From Pseudomonas sp. H1h (lineage in GTDB: Bacteria > Pseudomonadota > Gammaproteobacteria > Pseudomonadales > Pseudomonadaceae): 64,000 bases of DNA. The position numbers and the translations under genes were made by a program. The notes below the pieces were generated by a model that worked only from the letters and a program-made list of their open reading frames with translations, was not told the DNA's origin and made no database searches. Each line of letters opens with the position of its first letter. The first letter of the stretch is position 1. The stretch spans positions 124,001-188,000 of the forward strand of contig NZ_AYMJ01000002.1 in the NCBI RefSeq assembly GCF_000633255.1. The letters run 5' to 3'. Shown here piece after piece: positions 1-7,688 of the stretch.

Positions 1-35
1 TGGCTGAGGCCCCGCTTTGCCCAAGGAGAGTACAT

Positions 36-572
36 ATGCGTCCTTGTCTTTTACTGTTGCTCGGCTGTCTGTCCCTTACTGCACAGGCCGGGCAAAGCCC
101 TGAGGCGATCAAGGTTCAGTTGCAGGATTACTACTTTGATGCGGCCCGGCGCGGTGACGTGCCAATGCTCGAGACCTTTATCGAATCCGGTTACTCCCTC
201 GATACCCGTGACAGCAAAGGCTACACCGCGCTGATTCTGGCGGCGTATCACGGCCAGGGCGCCGCCGTGGACCACTTGCTGGCGGCGGGTGCTGATGCCT
301 GCGCGCAGGATCAACGTGGCAACACGGCGTTGATGGGGGCGATTTTCAAGGGTGAGGTCCAGATCGCCCGGCGGCTGATGGCTACCGATTGCAGCCCCGA
401 TCAGCGCAACGGCGCGGGACAAACTGCCGCGATGTATGCCGGCTTGTTCAAGCGGCTCGAACTGCTCGATGCGCTCAAGGCCAAGGGTGCCGACCTCAAT
501 GCCGAAGATCCGCTGGGCAACAGCGCCGTGCGTCTGGCCAACGGCGAAATCCATACCGCCGCGCCGCGCTGA
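36..572 (+). CDS. Ankyrin-repeat protein, probably exported
   Basis: 178-residue protein. A hydrophobic N-terminus with small residues before the mature part (LLLLLGCLSLTAQAG, about 5-19) looks like a signal peptide; the Cys at 11 could instead suggest a lipoprotein, though the box is not clean. Three to four ankyrin repeats follow (GYTALILAAYHG, GNTALMGAIFKG, GQTAAMYAGLFK, GNSAVRLA). Ankyrin repeats mediate protein binding; the partner is unknown. A good Shine-Dalgarno AAGGAG lies 7 bases before the ATG. It sits 43 bp before radA on the same strand. In pseudomonads such small periplasmic ankyrin proteins are common; I cannot assign a process. Confidence 0.85.
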   Translation: MRPCLLLLLGCLSLTAQAGQSPEAIKVQLQDYYFDAARRGDVPMLETFIESGYSLDTRDSKGYTALILAAYHGQGAAVDHLLAAGADACAQDQRGNTALMGAIFKGEVQIARRLMATDCSPDQRNGAGQTAAMYAGLFKRLELLDALKAKGADLNAEDPLGNSAVRLANGEIHTAAPR

Positions 573-615
573 GCGGCGGCTGCGTTATCATCGCGGTTTT
601 TGCCGGGGGATCCAG

Positions 616-1983
616 ATGGCCAAGGCCAAGCGCATGTACGGCTGCACCGAGTGCGGCGCAACCTTTCCCAAGTGGGCGGGCCAGTGCGGCGAGTGCGGCG
701 CCTGGAACACCCTGACCGAAACCATGATCGAGAGCGGCGGTGCCACGGCGCCCACCGGTCGTACCGGCTGGGCCGGGCAGCAGGCGCAGATCAAGACGCT
801 GACCGAAGTCAGCATCGAGGAAATTCCGCGCTTCTCGACCGCGTCCGGTGAGCTGGACCGGGTGCTCGGTGGTGGTCTGGTCGATGGTTCGGTGGTGCTG
901 ATCGGGGGGGACCCGGGCATCGGCAAATCGACGATTCTGTTGCAGACCCTGTGCAATCTCGCCAAGAGCATGCCGGCGCTGTACGTCACCGGTGAAGAAT
1001 CCCAGCAGCAAGTGGCCATGCGCGCCCGACGCCTGGGGCTGCCGCAGGACCAACTGCGGGTGATGACCGAAACCTGTATCGAAACGATCATCGCCACTGC
1101 CCGTCAGGAAAAACCCAAGGTGATGGTGATCGACTCGATCCAGACCATCTTCACCGAACAATTGCAGTCAGCCCCCGGTGGCGTCTCGCAAGTGCGCGAA
1201 AGTGCGGCGCTGCTGGTGCGCTATGCCAAACAGAGCGGTACGGCGATTTTCCTCGTGGGTCACGTCACCAAGGAAGGCGCGCTCGCCGGCCCACGGGTGC
1301 TGGAGCACATGGTCGATACCGTGCTGTATTTCGAAGGCGAATCGGACGGGCGTCTGCGTTTGCTGCGTGCGGTGAAGAACCGTTTCGGCGCGGTCAACGA
1401 ACTCGGTGTGTTCGGCATGACCGACAAGGGTTTGAAAGAAGTCTCCAACCCGTCGGCGATTTTTCTCACCCGTGCGCAGGAAGAAGTTCCGGGCAGCGTA
1501 GTCATGGCGACATGGGAAGGCACCCGGCCGATGCTGGTGGAAGTGCAGGCGCTGGTCGATGACAGCCATCTGGCGAACCCGCGTCGGGTGACCCTGGGCC
1601 TGGATCAGAACCGCCTGGCGATGCTGCTCGCGGTCCTGCACCGCCACGGCGGCATTCCGACCCACGACCAGGACGTGTTCCTCAACGTGGTGGGCGGGGT
1701 GAAGGTGCTGGAAACGGCGTCTGATCTGGCGCTGATGGCGGCGGTGATGTCGAGCCTGCGCAACCGGCCGTTGCCGCATGATCTGCTGGTATTTGGTGAA
1801 GTGGGCTTGTCCGGCGAAGTACGTCCGGTGCCGAGTGGCCAGGAGCGCTTGAAGGAAGCGGCCAAGCATGGCTTCAAACGGGCAATCGTGCCCAAGGGCA
1901 ACGCACCGAAAGAGGCGCCGCCGGGGTTGCAGATCATCGCGGTGACGCGCCTCGAACAGGCCCTCGACGCACTCTTCGAGTAA
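616..1983 (+). CDS. radA: DNA repair protein RadA
   Basis: 455 residues, the usual RadA/Sms length. RadA is a RecA-related ATPase that helps process recombination intermediates and drives branch migration. A four-cysteine zinc finger is seen at C10, C13, C24 and C27, Walker A GGDPGIGKST at about 97-106, the RadA-specific KNRFG motif at about 254-258, and a C-terminal Lon-protease-like domain that in this family lacks proteolysis. An open frame extends upstream to 436, but the ATG at 616 gives the conserved N-terminus MAKAKRMYGC and avoids overlap with the ankyrin gene. It converges with mapZ. Confidence 0.97.
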   Translation: MAKAKRMYGCTECGATFPKWAGQCGECGAWNTLTETMIESGGATAPTGRTGWAGQQAQIKTLTEVSIEEIPRFSTASGELDRVLGGGLVDGSVVLIGGDPGIGKSTILLQTLCNLAKSMPALYVTGEESQQQVAMRARRLGLPQDQLRVMTETCIETIIATARQEKPKVMVIDSIQTIFTEQLQSAPGGVSQVRESAALLVRYAKQSGTAIFLVGHVTKEGALAGPRVLEHMVDTVLYFEGESDGRLRLLRAVKNRFGAVNELGVFGMTDKGLKEVSNPSAIFLTRAQEEVPGSVVMATWEGTRPMLVEVQALVDDSHLANPRRVTLGLDQNRLAMLLAVLHRHGGIPTHDQDVFLNVVGGVKVLETASDLALMAAVMSSLRNRPLPHDLLVFGEVGLSGEVRPVPSGQERLKEAAKHGFKRAIVPKGNAPKEAPPGLQIIAVTRLEQALDALFE

Positions 1984-2028
1984 CACAGTGCCCTTGTGAG
2001 AGTGAGCCTGCACTTGATCTGGCGGGTT

Positions 2029-2397
2029 CTAGATTTCGATCAGGGCGCCCAATTCGCGCTCCAGCTCGGCCTCATCTGCCAGATTCAGCTCGATCAAGCG
2101 CCGCAGGCACTGGATCGATTCCAGGCTGATATGCCGGCAGACAAACCCCAGTTGCCCGTGATCATTGTGCTTCAACTGCACATCCATCTCGATATCGACG
2201 TCTTCGCTCAGATGAATGTCGACATGAAAATCATGCTCCTTATCCCCAAGCCAAGGCTCCGGTCGTTCGATCAACAGCCCCTTGAGTGACAGATCGATCA
2301 GCTTCACCGGCCAGATGTATTGCCCCTGACTCAGCTCGGTTCTGGCATCGAACGCAATACGTTTGAAGCGACGACGGTTGGCTGGGTGCTCGCTCAT
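2029..2397 (-). CDS. mapZ: PilZ-domain c-di-GMP receptor, MapZ-like
   Basis: 122-residue single-domain PilZ protein. The c-di-GMP-binding signature is complete: RxxxR at R9-R13 (RRFKR) and DxSxxG at 35-40 (DLSLKG). The start chosen has GGAGG 8 bases upstream; an earlier in-frame ATG at 2412 would place that ribosome site inside the gene. In P. aeruginosa the PilZ gene between radA and cstA is PA4608 (MapZ), which binds the chemotaxis methyltransferase CheR1 when loaded with c-di-GMP and alters flagellar switching. The identification rests on that recalled synteny, the length and the motifs; the partner is inferred. Confidence 0.88.
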   Translation of the reverse strand: MSEHPANRRRFKRIAFDARTELSQGQYIWPVKLIDLSLKGLLIERPEPWLGDKEHDFHVDIHLSEDVDIEMDVQLKHNDHGQLGFVCRHISLESIQCLRRLIELNLADEAELERELGALIEI

Positions 2398-2545
2398 GGC
2401 GCAATCCTCCAAAGGTTCGCTGACTATAGACCCGCAATCTTCAACCGTGCCAGTGCATACGGGCGTCTAGACCAATGTCGGGGTATGGTCTTTGCCGCCA
2501 GTAGCGCTAAACTCGAGGTGGCTGTCTTTCTTGTCCACCCTGGCT

Positions 2546-2573
2546 GGAATAATAAAATGAAAAATAATAATAG
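2546..2573 (+). promoter_or_regulatory. A-rich AANAANAA motifs around the cstA start, possible Hfq/Crc site
   Basis: Two exact AANAANAA motifs flank the start codon: AATAATAA at 2548-2555 and AATAATAA at 2563-2570, with the ATG at 2557 between them. In pseudomonads, Hfq with Crc binds such ARN-repeat stretches near ribosome sites and blocks translation under catabolite repression. The gene's Shine-Dalgarno is poor, which fits start-site control. Binding itself is an inference. Confidence 0.5.
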
Positions 2574-4623
2574 CCTGCTGCGCCACTTACCCTGGCTAGT
2601 GCTGGCAATCGTAGGAGCGTGCGCCCTGGGCGTAGTGGCATTGCGCCGAGGAGAGGCGATCAACGCCTTGTGGATCGTGGTCGCGGCAGTGGCCATTTAT
2701 CTGGTTGCGTACCGTTACTACAGCCTGTTCATCGCAAACAATGTGATGCAACTCGATCCACGTCGGGCCACCCCCGCCGTGCTCAACAACGACGGTCTGG
2801 ACTACGTTCCAACCAACAAACACATTCTTTTCGGTCACCACTTTGCGGCGATTGCTGGCGCAGGGCCTCTGGTCGGGCCGGTGCTGGCGGCGCAGATGGG
2901 CTATCTGCCCGGCACGCTGTGGCTGATTGCCGGGGTGGTGCTGGCGGGTGCAGTGCAGGACTTCATGGTCCTGTTCATGTCTACCCGTCGCAACGGCCGT
3001 TCCCTGGGCGACATGGTGCGTGAAGAAATGGGCCGCGTGCCCGGCACCATCGCGCTGTTCGGCTGCTTCCTGATCATGATCATCATCCTCGCGGTGCTGG
3101 CGCTGATCGTGGTCAAGGCGCTGGCGGAGAGCCCGTGGGGCATCTTTACCGTGATGGCGACGATACCGATCGCGATGTTCATGGGCATCTACATGCGCTA
3201 CATCCGCCCGGGCCGCATCGGTGAAATCTCGGTAATCGGCGTGTTGCTGCTGCTCGGTTCGATCTGGCTGGGCGGGCAGATTGCAGCTGATCCGGTATGG
3301 GCCAAGGCGTTCAGCTTCACCGGTATTCAAATCACCTGGATGCTGATCGGCTACGGTTTTGTCGCGGCTGTATTGCCGGTGTGGCTGATCCTCGCGCCAC
3401 GTGACTACCTCTCCACATTCCTCAAGATAGGCACCATCATCGCGCTGGCGATCGGCATTCTGGTGACCATGCCCGAGCTGAAAATGCCGGCGCTGACCCA
3501 GTTCGTCGACGGCACCGGCCCGGTATGGAAAGGCGGTCTGTTCCCGTTCCTGTTCATCACCATCGCTTGCGGTGCGGTGTCCGGCTTCCACGCGTTGATC
3601 GCTTCCGGCACCACGCCGAAGTTGCTGGATAACGAAACCAATGCCCGTTACATCGGTTACGGCGGCATGCTGATGGAATCGTTCGTGGCGATCATGGCGA
3701 TGGTTGCCGCTTCGGTAATCGAGCCAGGCGTGTACTTCGCCATGAACAGCCCGGCCGCCGTGGTCGGTGGTGACGTGGCATCGGTCGCGCAGATGGTCAG
3801 CAGCTGGGGTTTTGCGATCACGCCTGAGGCGCTGCAAGCAGTGGCTCACGACATCGGCGAAACCACTATCCTGGCCCGTGCCGGCGGTGCGCCGACGCTG
3901 GCGGTCGGGATTGCGCAGATCCTGCACAGTGTCCTGCCGGGTGAAAACACCATGGCGTTCTGGTACCACTTTGCGATCCTGTTCGAAGCGCTGTTCATCC
4001 TCACAGCTGTGGACGCCGGCACCCGTGCCGGGCGTTTCATGCTGCAGGACCTGCTCGGCTCCTTCGTTCCAGCGCTGAAACGCACCGAATCGTGGACCGC
4101 CAACCTGATCGCCACCGCCGGTTGTGTGGCGATGTGGGGCTGGTTGCTGTACCAGGGCGTGATCGATCCACTGGGCGGCATCAACACTCTGTGGCCGCTG
4201 TTCGGTATCTCCAACCAGATGCTGGCCGGTATCGCGCTGATGCTCGGCACCGTTGTGCTGATCAAAATGAAGCGTCAACGCTATATCTGGGTGACCCTGC
4301 TGCCAGCGGCCTGGCTGCTGATCTGTACCACCACCGCAGGCTTCATCAAGCTGTTCGACGCCAACCCGGCGATCGGCTTCCTGTCGCTGGCCAAGAAATA
4401 CAGCGATGCCCTGGCCAATGGTCAGATCCTCGCGCCGGCCAAGAGCATCGACCAGATGCAGCACGTGATCTTCAACGCCTACACAAACGCAACGCTCACC
4501 GCGCTGTTCCTGTTCGTGGTCTTCAGCATCCTGTTCTATGCGCTCAAGGTCGGCATCGCCGCCTGGGGCAAAAAAGAGCGTACGGATAAAGAATCGCCAT
4601 TCCAGGCTCTGCCGGACGCTTAA
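2557..4623 (+). CDS. cstA: CstA/BtsT family transporter (pyruvate or peptide uptake)
   Basis: 688-residue polytopic inner-membrane protein of the CstA family, close to the family's usual 690-720. Many hydrophobic helices are visible from residue 10 onward, with the conserved family segments NNDGLDYVPTNKHILFGHHF near residue 80 and a GTTPKLL element in the middle. Family members import pyruvate (BtsT, CstA) or have been linked to peptide use in carbon starvation. It is followed by a YbdD/YjiX gene and a YjiA-type GTPase, the same trio as E. coli btsT-yjiX-yjiA, so pyruvate uptake is a reasonable guess. The ATG at 2557 gives the expected N-terminus; see the A-rich motifs around it. Confidence 0.93.
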   Translation: MKNNNSLLRHLPWLVLAIVGACALGVVALRRGEAINALWIVVAAVAIYLVAYRYYSLFIANNVMQLDPRRATPAVLNNDGLDYVPTNKHILFGHHFAAIAGAGPLVGPVLAAQMGYLPGTLWLIAGVVLAGAVQDFMVLFMSTRRNGRSLGDMVREEMGRVPGTIALFGCFLIMIIILAVLALIVVKALAESPWGIFTVMATIPIAMFMGIYMRYIRPGRIGEISVIGVLLLLGSIWLGGQIAADPVWAKAFSFTGIQITWMLIGYGFVAAVLPVWLILAPRDYLSTFLKIGTIIALAIGILVTMPELKMPALTQFVDGTGPVWKGGLFPFLFITIACGAVSGFHALIASGTTPKLLDNETNARYIGYGGMLMESFVAIMAMVAASVIEPGVYFAMNSPAAVVGGDVASVAQMVSSWGFAITPEALQAVAHDIGETTILARAGGAPTLAVGIAQILHSVLPGENTMAFWYHFAILFEALFILTAVDAGTRAGRFMLQDLLGSFVPALKRTESWTANLIATAGCVAMWGWLLYQGVIDPLGGINTLWPLFGISNQMLAGIALMLGTVVLIKMKRQRYIWVTLLPAAWLLICTTTAGFIKLFDANPAIGFLSLAKKYSDALANGQILAPAKSIDQMQHVIFNAYTNATLTALFLFVVFSILFYALKVGIAAWGKKERTDKESPFQALPDA

Positions 4624-4638
4624 CCAGAGGATTGCACC

Positions 4639-4836
4639 ATGTTCAATGACCTGAGTCGCCTCGGTAAATACCTCGGTCAGGCCGCGCGCCTGATGGTCGG
4701 CATGCCCGACTACGACACCTATGTCGAGCATATGCAAACCAAACACCCGGACAAACCGGTGATGAGCTACGAGATGTTTTTTCGCGAACGTCAGGAAGCG
4801 CGTTACGGCGGCAAGGGTGGGCCAAAGTGCTGTTGA
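4639..4836 (+). CDS. YbdD/YjiX family small protein
   Basis: 65 residues, the normal length for this family (DUF466). Seen in the sequence: a central [19 protein letters not shown] segment, the [11 protein letters not shown] stretch and a C-terminal GGPKCC with paired cysteines, all typical. It starts 15 bases after the cstA stop, so the two are very likely co-transcribed and functionally linked to the transporter. In E. coli the equivalents accompany cstA (ybdD) and btsT (yjiX). The biochemical role is unknown. Confidence 0.93.
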   Translation: MFNDLSRLGKYLGQAARLMVGMPDYDTYVEHMQTKHPDKPVMSYEMFFRERQEARYGGKGGPKCC

Positions 4837-4865
4837 ACTGACAGCGCACGGTTGAAGTAATCCCC

Positions 4866-4955
4866 TGTGGGAGCGGGCTTGCTCGCGAACGCGGTATGTC
4901 ATCGAGCAATGATGTCGACTGACACGACCCCTTCGCGAGCAAGCCCGCTCCCACA
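4866..4955. repeat. REPIN (two inverted REP sequences)
   Basis: Arms TGTGGGAGCGGGCTTGCTCG and its inverted copy frame about 45 bases of variable DNA. This is the common fluorescens-group REP type. It lies between the YbdD gene and yjiA and may form a large hairpin in the transcript, so the GTPase could be partly uncoupled from cstA. Confidence 0.93.
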
Positions 4956-4987
4956 TTTGTTTTGTGTTTCTTTCAGGAGATCGTGTT

Positions 4988-5965
4988 TTGTCCTCTCCCA
5001 TACCCGTAACGGTACTCAGCGGTTTCCTCGGTGCCGGCAAAACCACCTTGCTGCGCCATTTGCTCAAGGCCGAGCACGGCCTGAAAATCGCCGTGATCGA
5101 AAACGAATTCAGCGACGCGGGCATCGACACCCAGTTGCTGGGTGACGAACCGGTGCAAGTCATGACCCTGGCCAACGGCTGCGTCTGCTGCACTATTCAC
5201 ACCGATCTGACCAAGGCCCTGTACCTGCTGCTCGAACGTCTGGACAGCGGTGAAATCGCTTTCGATCGCCTGGTGATCGAGTGCACCGGGCTGGCCGATC
5301 CGGCCCCGGTGGCGCAGACCTTTTTCATCGATGAAGAACTGCGCGAGCGCTATCTGCTCGACGGCATCATCACTCTGGTCGACGCCGCCCACGCCGATCT
5401 GCACCTGACCCAGACCATCGCCCAGGCGCAGATCGGTTTCGCCGACCGCTTGCTGGTGAGCAAGACCGATCTGGTGGACGAGGCGACACTCACCGCGCTG
5501 AGCGAACGCCTGACGCGAATCAACCGACGCGCGCCGATTCGCGTGGTCGAGCATGGCAACATCGATCTGGCGGAATTGCTCGATGTGCGTGGCTTCAACC
5601 TCAATGCTGATCTTGGCGGTGGGGTCAGCCTGCGACCGGTGAGCAAGGCGCCCTCGATCGACCGTATTTCCAGCCTGGTGCTGCGCACTGAACAGCCGCT
5701 GGATATCGATCAACTCAGCGAGTTCATGAATGAGCTGCTCGAAGAGCATGGCAAGCAATTGCTGCGTTACAAGGGTGTGCTGAGCATTGCCGGTGAGGAT
5801 CGGCGGCTGGTGTTTCAGGGTGTGTTGAAACTTTACGGTTTCGACTGGGATACCGAATGGGCCGAGGGTGAAGCGCGGGAAAGTGTGATTGTGTTTATTG
5901 CCGATGATCTGCCGGAAGAGAAGATTCGGGCGGGGTTTGCCCGAGTGGCTGCACAGCAAAACTGA
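4988..5965 (+). CDS. yjiA: CobW/COG0523 family GTPase, YjiA-like
   Basis: 325 residues. Walker A GFLGAGKTT at 12-20, the hallmark metal-binding CxCC (CVCC) at 65-68, and SKTDLVDE as the guanine-recognition region; a CobW C-terminal domain follows. COG0523 GTPases are metal chaperones or metal-dependent regulators; the YjiA substrate is not established. The start chosen is a TTG at 4988 with CAGGAGA about 6 bases upstream, giving MSSPIPVTVLSG; a GTG at 4964 is in frame but overlaps the REPIN edge and has no ribosome site. The 3' end is part of a tandem duplication that extends past the stop. Confidence 0.9.
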   Translation: MSSPIPVTVLSGFLGAGKTTLLRHLLKAEHGLKIAVIENEFSDAGIDTQLLGDEPVQVMTLANGCVCCTIHTDLTKALYLLLERLDSGEIAFDRLVIECTGLADPAPVAQTFFIDEELRERYLLDGIITLVDAAHADLHLTQTIAQAQIGFADRLLVSKTDLVDEATLTALSERLTRINRRAPIRVVEHGNIDLAELLDVRGFNLNADLGGGVSLRPVSKAPSIDRISSLVLRTEQPLDIDQLSEFMNELLEEHGKQLLRYKGVLSIAGEDRRLVFQGVLKLYGFDWDTEWAEGEARESVIVFIADDLPEEKIRAGFARVAAQQN

Positions 5966-6162
5966 ATTTGTGGCGGCTGGAAGGGCCTCTTCGCGAGCAA
6001 GCCCGCTCCCACAGTGGACCGCATTCTGTCAGGAGGAATGCGGTTCATTGTGCGGGGGGGGCTTGGTGGCTGCACAGCAAAACTGAATTTGTGGCGGCTG
6101 GAAGGGCCTCTTCGCGAGCAAGCCCGCTCCCACGGTGGACCGCATTCTGTCAGGAGGAATGC
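5945..6162 (+). repeat. Tandem duplication of yjiA 3' end plus REP, 121-bp period
   Basis: Bases 5945-6041 and 6066-6162 are the same 97-base unit with one difference that I can see (position 6013 versus 6134). The unit starts in the last 21 bases of yjiA (GTGGCTGCACAGCAAAACTGA), runs through the stop, a spacer, a REP and an AGGAGGAATGC tail. The second copy is non-coding. Confidence 0.93.
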
Positions 6163-6193
6163 AGTCTACTGTGGGAGCGGGCTTGCTCGCGAA
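6112..6193. repeat. REP pair (REPIN) after the duplication
   Basis: An inward REP at 6112-6133 and its inverted partner at 6170-6193 form a REPIN. The first duplicated copy carries a single REP at 5991-6013, followed by a degenerate partner near 6047-6070, so the duplication appears to have arisen within REP DNA. Confidence 0.88.
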
Positions 6194-6199
6194 GGCGAT

Positions 6200-6910
6200 C
6201 TAACCGACAACACAATATCCAGGCTCTGAACCCAGCAGTGCCTGCTCAAGATGATCCAGATGCCGATTCATCAGCATCCCGGCCCTGGAAGCATCGCCTC
6301 GTTCCACCGCCTCTACCAGCGCCAAATGCTCGTGCCATGCGCAACAGCTGTGCGTCTGGCACTCACTTCGCGCAATTGCCAATGATGTCAGCGGTACCAG
6401 GCTGCCAAGAAAATGCGCCAACGGAGCATTTCCGGCCATCTTCGCCAACTGCAGATGAAACTCCCCGGACAGGCGAATAGCCGCAGCGCGTCGATCTTTA
6501 TCCACAGCCTGGCGCTCGCGTTCGATCAATGCGCGCAGGCGTTTCAAGTCATCAGGTTGCGCGTGCTGACACGCCAGTCGCACTAACGTGTTCTCGGTCA
6601 AGCGTCGTGCGTGCAGGGTCTGCCGCGTCTGCTCTGTATCGGGCGCAGCCACCCGCGGCCGGTGATTGGAACGCAGCACAATCACTTGCTCATGGGACAA
6701 CTGCGTCAACACCCGACGCACGTCCGCGCGGCTGACGCCGAACATTTGCTTGAGGCTGTCTTCGGTGAAGCGGCTGGCAGCATCGAGACGTTGTTCGAGA
6801 ATCGCATCGAACAGCCGGGGATACAGATCATCCACCGGCGCGTGCAGGCGGGAGAAGGGCAGGGCCGTCGACATCTGGCGATTGTGCGACGACGTGGCGA
6901 GGCTGTTCAT
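6200..6910 (-). CDS. GntR family regulator, FCD (FadR) subfamily
   Basis: 236 residues. An N-terminal winged helix-turn-helix is seen at about 30-95 (SLKQMFGVSRADVRRVLTQL as recognition region) and an all-helical FCD effector domain at about 100-225 with the FHLQLAKMAGN motif typical of its metal/ligand pocket. Such regulators usually sense a carboxylate. GGAG lies 7 bases before the ATG. It is the third gene of a probable operon dctA-gntR-gntR, 24 bp after the previous regulator. Two different FCD regulators in one operon is unusual; the ligand is unknown but a C4-dicarboxylate or related acid is likely. Confidence 0.88.
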   Translation of the reverse strand: MNSLATSSHNRQMSTALPFSRLHAPVDDLYPRLFDAILEQRLDAASRFTEDSLKQMFGVSRADVRRVLTQLSHEQVIVLRSNHRPRVAAPDTEQTRQTLHARRLTENTLVRLACQHAQPDDLKRLRALIERERQAVDKDRRAAAIRLSGEFHLQLAKMAGNAPLAHFLGSLVPLTSLAIARSECQTHSCCAWHEHLALVEAVERGDASRAGMLMNRHLDHLEQALLGSEPGYCVVG

Positions 6911-6934
6911 GACCGGTCTCCAGAGTGAGTAAAT

Positions 6935-7639
6935 TCAGTGGCTCAAGTTGTCTTCCGGAATATTCAATTCGATACCCATCCGCTGGCCTTCGCGCAGGAT
7001 GTGCCGACGCATTTCGGCACTGGCCTGCGCGCTGTTCTTGCTGCGGATTGCGCGCACCACGGCTTCGTTTTCCTCAAGGCGTTCGGCCAGGTGCTCAGGC
7101 GAGTTGCGCAGCACTTCGGCGCTTTGCTTGAGGGCATTGCTGGTTTGCTGCACCACGCTCTGGAAGATCGGGTTCGAGGTCAGGGTGAACAGCTCTTCGT
7201 GGAAGGCGATGTAGGCGCTGACTCCGGCTTCGCTGTCGCCCGCTTCAAGCGCTTCGCGCATGTCCATCAGGGTCAGGCGCAGTTGCCCGACCTCCTTGCT
7301 GCTGATCGACTGCGCAACCAGACCGACGATGAACGGCTCAAGGGTATAGCGCAGTTGCAGCACGTCTTCGAGGCTGGCGCCGGCCACGGCGCTGTCGTGG
7401 CTCTGGCTGTCACTGAGCTGGGCGTCGAGCACCACCACGCCCTTGCCCGGCATCGAGCGGACGAGGCCGAGGGTTTCCAGCACGATCACCGCTTCGCGCA
7501 GGCTCGGGCGGCTGATGCCCAGTTGCTCGGCCAGTTCGCGCTGGCCCGGCAGCATGTCGCCGGAGCGCCACTGACCACGGGCCAGTGCGGCGCGCAGTTT
7601 CTCTACCACTGAGTTGACGACGGTTGATGTAGTAATCAC
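6935..7639 (-). CDS. GntR family regulator, FCD (FadR) subfamily
   Basis: 234 residues with a classic FadR-type winged helix at 1-75 (LPGQRELAEQLGISRPSLRE followed by a GKG wing) and an FCD domain at about 90-215 with FHEELFTLTSN. The start is GTG at 7639, with GGAG 7 bases upstream. It lies 49 bp after the dctA stop and 24 bp before a second FCD regulator, all on the minus strand, so it probably controls the transporter and itself. It and the downstream regulator share the fold but little sequence, so they look like separate recruits and not a recent duplication. Confidence 0.92.
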   Translation of the reverse strand: MITTSTVVNSVVEKLRAALARGQWRSGDMLPGQRELAEQLGISRPSLREAVIVLETLGLVRSMPGKGVVVLDAQLSDSQSHDSAVAGASLEDVLQLRYTLEPFIVGLVAQSISSKEVGQLRLTLMDMREALEAGDSEAGVSAYIAFHEELFTLTSNPIFQSVVQQTSNALKQSAEVLRNSPEHLAERLEENEAVVRAIRSKNSAQASAEMRRHILREGQRMGIELNIPEDNLSH

Positions 7640-7654
7640 GTATTGGCTCCATGC

Positions 7655-7682
7655 GCCGTGCCTGCGGTGGTGCAGGCACGGC
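7655..7682 (-). other. Intercistronic hairpin between dctA and gntR
   Basis: An 11-bp perfect stem GCCGTGCCTGC (7655-7665) pairs with 7672-7682 around a 6-base loop. It is not followed by a T run, so it is more likely to set mRNA stability or partial attenuation than full termination between the abundant transporter and the regulators. Confidence 0.65.
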
Positions 7683-7688
7683 GGTCAT

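Noticed and set aside
2596..5193. Very long open frame antisense to cstA and its neighbours
   Set aside because: It is rich in His, Arg, Gln and Asp with no domain sense, runs opposite strongly conserved genes and has no ribosome site. GC-rich codon use opens such frames by chance.
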